The notes beneath the pieces were generated by a model. The model searched no databases, was not told where the DNA came from, and saw only the letters and a program-made list of their open reading frames with translations. The position numbers and the translations under genes are program-made. From assembly GCA_051960855.1 (NCBI GenBank), contig JBQCDV010000091.1, positions 76,520 through 140,519 of the forward strand: DNA of 64,000 bases, read 5' to 3'. This document shows positions 59,758 to 64,000 of this stretch, piece by piece. Position 1 is the stretch's first letter. Every line of letters starts with the position of its first letter. Source of the DNA: JBQCDV01 sp051960855 (GTDB lineage Bacteria; Actinomycetota; Actinomycetes; JAJZTN01).

Positions 59758-60567
59758 CTATCGGAGCACGGGGTCGGCGGGACGGAACTGCGGGGCTGCC
59801 TCGAAGCGCGCCCGGGAGGCCGCCCGGCGCAGCGCTGACAGCACGGGGCGCCCGGCGAGGAGCATGAGGGCCGCGATCGTGAGGCCGCGCATCAGGTCCC
59901 ACCCCAGCGACGTGGCGAGGCTGAAGGCGAGCAGCCGGGCGAGGTTCGCGCTCACCGCGTCGCCGGGCACGAACGAGACGCTGGACCCCTGGGTGATGGC
60001 GAAGGGCCAGAAGGAGAGGTTGAGCACGAGACCGTAGAGCCAGCCGGCCAGCACGCCGTACCCGGCCAGCAGCGCGACCTCCACGCGCCCGGAGGCCCGC
60101 GGCAGGCAGCCGGCGCCGAAGCCCATCCATGCGGCCCCCAGCATCTGGAACGGCAGCCAGGGCCCGACGCCGCCGGTGAGCACCGCGCTGACCGCCAGGG
60201 TGACCGCGCCGAGGACGAAGCCGAAGCCCCGCCCCAGCACCCGGCCGGCCGGCAGCAGCAGGAAGAAGACGGGTTCGAGACCGGCGGTGCCGGCGCCGAC
60301 GGGGCGCAGGGCCGCGCCGACTGCTGCGAGCACGCCGAGCAGGGCGACGGCTTTCGCGTCCATCCCGCCCTCGGAGATCTCGGCGAGGACGACAGTGAGG
60401 ACCAGGACGACGAGGGCGCCGAAGACCCAGGGAGCGTCGGTGCTGTGGCTCAGTGGGCTGGTCGAGGTGACGAGCAGCGGCCAGCAGAAGGCGAGGATGC
60501 CTACCGCGCTCGACAGTCCGAGCGCCACCGCGGTGCGCGGACGCAACCGGAGAGCCGGGGGAGTCAC
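59758..60567 (-). CDS. ECF transporter S component (cobalamin-related)
   Basis: A 269-aa membrane protein with six to seven helices: GILAFCWPLLV, VVLVLTVVLAEISEGGMDAKAVALLGVLAAVGAALRP, PFQMLGAAWMGFGAGCLPR. Its gene is coupled to the ATPase (GTGA) and followed by MBL-CobU and CobS, so its ligand is probably cobalamin or a corrinoid precursor. Similar clusters are known in streptomycetes. Ligand assignment is inferred. Confidence 0.82.
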   Translation of the reverse strand: MTPPALRLRPRTAVALGLSSAVGILAFCWPLLVTSTSPLSHSTDAPWVFGALVVLVLTVVLAEISEGGMDAKAVALLGVLAAVGAALRPVGAGTAGLEPVFFLLLPAGRVLGRGFGFVLGAVTLAVSAVLTGGVGPWLPFQMLGAAWMGFGAGCLPRASGRVEVALLAGYGVLAGWLYGLVLNLSFWPFAITQGSSVSFVPGDAVSANLARLLAFSLATSLGWDLMRGLTIAALMLLAGRPVLSALRRAASRARFEAAPQFRPADPVLR

Positions 60568-62222
60568 GCGGCCCCCGCCGGCTCCGGCTCGGGCAGCGGC
60601 CGGCCGAGCGCCGCTGCCACGTCCCGGACCGTCAGCCACCGCTGGGGGGCGAGGATCTTCGCGACCTGCGGGGCGAAGGCCGGGGAAGCGACGACGACGT
60701 CGGCGGTCGGGCCGTCCGCGACGACCTCACCCTCGGCGAGAACGACGACGCGGTCGGCGAGCTCGGCGACCAGCTCGACGTCGTGGGTGGACAGGACGAC
60801 GGCGTGGCCGGCGGCGGCCAGCTGCGACAGCATCGCGACCAGGCGGGACTTCGCCGCGTAGTCGAGACCGCGGGTTGGCTCGTCAAGCAGCAGCAGCGGG
60901 GGCGAGGCGGCCAGGACGATCGCCAGCGCCAGGGCCAGGCGCTGCCCCTCCGAGAGGTCCCGCGGATGGACGGCCGGGTCGATGCCAGGGGCGAGCCGCT
61001 CGAGGACGCCGGCCGTCGTCCCGGGTGGGGCGCCGGCGTCGCGGTCCGCCTGGCGGCACTCCTCGGCGACGCTGTCGGCATAGAGCAGGTCGCCGGGATC
61101 CTGCGGCACCAGCCCCGCCCGCGTCATCACGTTGGTGGGCTTGTCCGACTGCGGATCCACCGCAGGGGCGCCCCCGAGCAACGCGACCTGGCCGTGTTCG
61201 CGGCGGTGCAGCCCGACCAGGGTGCCGAAGAGCGTCGACTTCCCGGCCCCGTTGCGGCCCATGACCGCGAGCACCTCGCCCGACCGGAGGTCGAGGGTCA
61301 CGTCGCGGAGTGCGACCGTCGGGCCGCGGCGCACGCCGACGCGCTCGAGGCGGGCGACGACGGTGGCGGGGACGGGCGGGCGGCGTTCGGGAAGGTCGTG
61401 GGTCAGGGGCTCCAGCCGCGCTCGCAGGGGGGCGGCGGCGCGGCGGGCGTCGCGGATGGTGAGGGGCAGCGGCTCCCAGCCGGCCAGGCGACCCAGCTCG
61501 ACGACCGGCGGGGCGACCGGGCTCGTGGCGAGCACCGCCGCCGGCTGGCCGACGACGACGGCGCGCCCGTTGCCGGGGACGAGCACGACGCGGTCGGCGT
61601 ACTGCACGACGCGTTCGAGCCGGTGCTCGGCCAGCAGCACGGTCATGCCGAGGTCGTGCACCAGCCGTTGCAGGGCGGCCAGGACCTCCTCGGCGGCTCC
61701 GGGGTCCAGGGCGGAGGTCGGCTCGTCGAGGACCAGGACGCGCGGCGCGGCGGTGAGCGCGGCCCCGATGGCGACTCGCTGGGCCTGGCCGCCCGACAGC
61801 GTGGCGAGGGCACGGTGCCGCAGGTCGGCCAGCCCGAGCAGGTCGAGGGTCTCCTCGACGCGGCGGCGCATCACGTCGGGCGCCAGTGCGAGGGACTCCA
61901 TCGCGTAGGCCAGCTCGTCCTCCACCGTGTCGGCGACGAACGAGGAGCGAGGGTCCTGCGCGACGAGGCCCACGACGTCGGCCAGCTCGCGCGGCGGGTG
62001 GGTGCGGGTGTCGCGACCGTCGACGGTGACGCGCCCGCTGAGCACCCCACCGGTGAAGTGCGGCACGAGGCCGTTGACGAGACGCAGCAGCGTCGACTTG
62101 CCTGACCCCGTACGACCCATCACCAGGCACAGCTCCCCTTCGGGGATGTCCAGGTCGACGTGCTCGAGCACCGGGCGCCCCGCCTCGTCGTAGCGGAAGG
62201 TGACGTCGTCGAAGCGGATCAT
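60564..62222 (-). CDS. ECF transporter ATPase, fused EcfA-EcfA'
   Basis: A 552-aa protein with two ABC ATPase domains in one chain. Domain 1: GRTGSGKSTLLR, LSGGQAQRVAIG, RVLVLDEPTSALDP. Domain 2: GRNGAGKSTLFG, LSEGQRLALALA, LLLLDEPTRGLD. The second signature has Glu in place of the second Gly (LSEGQ), as in many EcfA subunits. ATG at 62222 overlaps the EcfT stop. It powers import through EcfT and the S component. Confidence 0.92.
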   Translation of the reverse strand: MIRFDDVTFRYDEAGRPVLEHVDLDIPEGELCLVMGRTGSGKSTLLRLVNGLVPHFTGGVLSGRVTVDGRDTRTHPPRELADVVGLVAQDPRSSFVADTVEDELAYAMESLALAPDVMRRRVEETLDLLGLADLRHRALATLSGGQAQRVAIGAALTAAPRVLVLDEPTSALDPGAAEEVLAALQRLVHDLGMTVLLAEHRLERVVQYADRVVLVPGNGRAVVVGQPAAVLATSPVAPPVVELGRLAGWEPLPLTIRDARRAAAPLRARLEPLTHDLPERRPPVPATVVARLERVGVRRGPTVALRDVTLDLRSGEVLAVMGRNGAGKSTLFGTLVGLHRREHGQVALLGGAPAVDPQSDKPTNVMTRAGLVPQDPGDLLYADSVAEECRQADRDAGAPPGTTAGVLERLAPGIDPAVHPRDLSEGQRLALALAIVLAASPPLLLLDEPTRGLDYAAKSRLVAMLSQLAAAGHAVVLSTHDVELVAELADRVVVLAEGEVVADGPTADVVVASPAFAPQVAKILAPQRWLTVRDVAAALGRPLPEPEPAGAA

Positions 62223-63436
62223 CGAGCCTCCTCGGAGGCGTCCGGGGTGAGGACGGCAGGCAGCCCGGCGGCTAGCACCGCGAGTGTCGGCAGCAGCGGC
62301 AGGTCCGGCACCGCCAGCGGCATCGTCGAGGGGGCCAGGGCGGTGGGGGAGCGCAGGGCGACCACCACGAAGACGCCGGCTACCAGCACGCCGAGCCCGG
62401 CGGTGAGCCACTCCGGCAGCTGCCACGGGTCCGGGCGGTAGACGGTACGGCGGGTGCGGCGACCGGCCAGCACCGTCCCCGCCACCGCCGCGGCAGCGCC
62501 CACGAGGAGCGTCGGCAGCCCGAGAACGGCGCCGCCCCAGCCCTCGGCACCGCCCGTGAGCAGGCCGTAGAGCCCGAGGCACGTGCCCACCAGCCCGGTG
62601 AGCACGAGAGCACCCGTCGTCCGTCGCGCCCGCCGGCTCAGGCCGCCATGGCGTCCGTAGCCGCGGGAGTCCATCGCGGCGGCCAGCGCCAGGGAGCTCT
62701 CGAGGGCGTCCTCCAGCACCGGCATCGCGACCGAGCGCAGGCCCCGCAGGCCGCGGTCGCGACGGCCGCGGAGGCGCCGGGCGGCCCGCACGCGCGACAC
62801 GGCCTGCACGAGCTGCGGGGCGAACGTCACGCCGACCACGGCTGCGACGCCGACCTCGTAGAGCGCGCCGGGGACGGCACGCAGCAGCCGGTGGGGGTTG
62901 GCCAGCGCGTTCGCGGCTCCGAGGCAGAGCAGCAGCGTGGCAAGGCGCAGCCCGTCGTAGGCGGCCGCGGCGAGCCCCTCGAGCGAGACCCGGCCGCCGA
63001 GCCGGATGCCGGCGGCCCAGTCGGGCAGCGGCACCTGGGGGAGCCGCAGCAGCGTGGTCGGGCCTTCGATCGGCGAGCCGAAGATGACGTGGAAGCCGAG
63101 CCGGATCGCCACCACCAGCAGCCCCAGACGTAGAAACGCTCCGAACGACCGCGCCCACGGCGCCTCGCCCCGCCGCTGGGATACCACCACGCCCGCGACG
63201 GTCGCGACGAGGAGGAGCAGCAGCGGGTTCGTCGTGCGGCTCGCCGCGGTGGCGAGGCCAAGGGCCCACACCCACCACGCCACCGGGTGCAGTGCCCGCG
63301 GGAGCGGCCGCACCAGCCGTCGCGGCTGTCGCGGCACTGGTGTCGACGATGGCGACGCCAAGGGCGCTGGCAACGGCGCTGACGACGGCGCTGACGACGG
63401 CATGGGCCGTCGCTGCGTCCCGCTGCGACTCGTCAC
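62219..63436 (-). CDS. ECF transporter T component
   Basis: A 405-aa EcfT: after a Pro/Ser-rich N-terminal tail come five to six helices (VAWWVWALGLATA, NPLLLLLVATVAGVVVS, SFGAFLRLGLLVVAIRLGFHVIFG) and the coupling motif AAMDSRGYGRHGGLSRRARR, which contacts the ATPases. Start is uncertain: GTG 63436 lies 16 bp after the upstream stop, but its AGGAGG is very close; ATG 63403 is the alternative. Two extra helices at the C-terminus are present. Confidence 0.87.
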   Translation of the reverse strand: MTSRSGTQRRPMPSSAPSSAPLPAPLASPSSTPVPRQPRRLVRPLPRALHPVAWWVWALGLATAASRTTNPLLLLLVATVAGVVVSQRRGEAPWARSFGAFLRLGLLVVAIRLGFHVIFGSPIEGPTTLLRLPQVPLPDWAAGIRLGGRVSLEGLAAAAYDGLRLATLLLCLGAANALANPHRLLRAVPGALYEVGVAAVVGVTFAPQLVQAVSRVRAARRLRGRRDRGLRGLRSVAMPVLEDALESSLALAAAMDSRGYGRHGGLSRRARRTTGALVLTGLVGTCLGLYGLLTGGAEGWGGAVLGLPTLLVGAAAAVAGTVLAGRRTRRTVYRPDPWQLPEWLTAGLGVLVAGVFVVVALRSPTALAPSTMPLAVPDLPLLPTLAVLAAGLPAVLTPDASEEAR

Positions 63437-63452
63437 CGCCTCCTCACCGACC

Positions 63453-64000
63453 TCACCGACCTCGGCGTCCGGCGCGCATCCGGGCGCCGCGTGCGGCGAG
63501 CCCGGCCAGGGCCAGCACCAGCAGGAGCGCCACCCCGACGCCCGCGAACGACGCCGCTCCCCGCCCGCCGCCGTCGGCTGCCGCGTCGGTGCCGGCAAGG
63601 GTGCCGGCCTGGTTGCTGGCATCCGGCGTCGGCGAGGAGGTGGCGGCGGCGAGCGCGGAGTCGTCGGAGGAGGTAACTGCGCCGGTGCCGCTGCCGGCGT
63701 CAGGTGTCGCGCTGCCCGACGGACTCGCCGCGGAGCTGCCCGGGGCCGCCGAGCTGGACGGTCCTCCCGACCCTGGTGACGTGCTCGCGGCTGTGCCCGA
63801 CGTGCCCGACGCGGCCCGCGGCTTCGACGGCGAGGACGTCGACGCTGCGGCGTTCGACGATGGTCGCTTGGCCGAGGGCTGCGGCACTGGCGATTGCTGC
63901 ACTGAGGACTGCTTGCGCGGGGCCGCAGACGAGGTGCGCGGGACCGAGGACGCGCGGGTGGTGACGACCTCACCGCACCCCGCGGAGGGGTAGCCCTTGA
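63453..64000 (-). CDS. C-terminal part of a secreted, membrane-anchored protein (partial)
   Basis: The gene enters the window from its right edge and ends at 63453; about 182 codons are seen. From the edge: RGYPSAGCGEVVTTRASS, a long Ser/Ala/Pro/Gly-rich low-complexity region (about 125 residues), then one hydrophobic helix (GVGVALLLVLALAGLAARG) and a basic tail RMRAGRRGR. This is a C-terminal membrane anchor with an extended spacer. Placed first before an ECF cobalamin-type transporter, it could be a surface corrinoid-binding protein (streptomycete clusters carry DUF4430/transcobalamin-like proteins here), but the domain itself lies outside the window. Confidence 0.6.
   Translation of the reverse strand, partial: KGYPSAGCGEVVTTRASSVPRTSSAAPRKQSSVQQSPVPQPSAKRPSSNAAASTSSPSKPRAASGTSGTAASTSPGSGGPSSSAAPGSSAASPSGSATPDAGSGTGAVTSSDDSALAAATSSPTPDASNQAGTLAGTDAAADGGGRGAASFAGVGVALLLVLALAGLAARGARMRAGRRGR

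Overview
The window is chromosomal DNA of a very GC-rich actinomycete. GTG starts and 4-base GTGA/ATGA gene overlaps are common. Several actinobacterial hallmarks are present: an F420-dependent NADP reductase, paired glnA1/glnA2 with glnE, a DUF4191-RDD-glnA1 block, a SucB with two lipoyl domains, and a type A RNase P RNA. Gene order from about 3 kb to 58 kb follows the Mycobacterium tuberculosis Rv2230c-Rv2211c backbone as I remember it (NIF3, zinc-ribbon protein, RNase HI, glnA2, glnE, glnA1, RDD, DUF4191, lipA, lipB, SDR, sucB, pepA, gcvT), with lineage-specific blocks inserted. I cannot place it below class Actinomycetia.

Layout. 0-5.7 kb: end of a lactate-oxidation operon (lutB-lutC), an aminotransferase, NIF3, a coiled-coil zinc-ribbon protein with a probable CTG start, and an RNase HI fused to a MazG-like domain. 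5.7-10.5 kb: ion permease, yaaA, an RNB ribonuclease, rnpB and an OsmC protein. 10.5-18.4 kb: an amino-sugar regulon (nagB, ROK kinase, nagZ) divergent from a ROK repressor, a sugar-binding lipoprotein and two permeases. The 230-bp divergent promoter carries two copies of the same pair of 9-bp half-sites. 18-28 kb: two MFS exporters, membrane proteins, methionine aminopeptidase, an AbiEi/DUF559-like protein, npdG, a BtuF-like protein and a Doc-type toxin-antitoxin pair with a visible operator.

28-40.6 kb is the nitrogen-assimilation block: glnA2, an amidotransferase, glnE, and convergent glnA1 with a four-element GlnR box. Between glnE and glnA1 lies accessory DNA: an MFS protein, a 48-aa acidic protein, a phosphotransferase, a methyltransferase and then a decayed defence island of about 1.5 kb. 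That island holds an excisionase-like HTH gene, an HsdR fragment, mntA, a hepT broken by a frameshift at its RX4HXY motif, and a DUF262 (GmrSD-type) fragment.

40.7-57.5 kb: RDD, DUF4191, lipA, lipB, a MarR/MMPL divergent pair with a 16-bp perfect palindrome, peptidase S51, a flavoprotein oxidase, a membrane-anchored pseudokinase, an SDR, sucB, lpd, pepA and gcvT. Lipoate synthesis and lipoate-dependent enzymes (SucB, Lpd, the glycine cleavage T protein) therefore sit close together. 57.5-64 kb: a translationally coupled cobalamin salvage/uptake operon (surface protein, EcfT, fused EcfAA', S component, MBL-CobU fusion, CobS).

No tRNA, CRISPR array or complete insertion sequence was seen. The strongest leads are the RNase HI-MazG fusion, the defence-island remnant with hepT broken at its AMPylation motif, the pseudokinase, the paired ROK half-sites and the CTG start.
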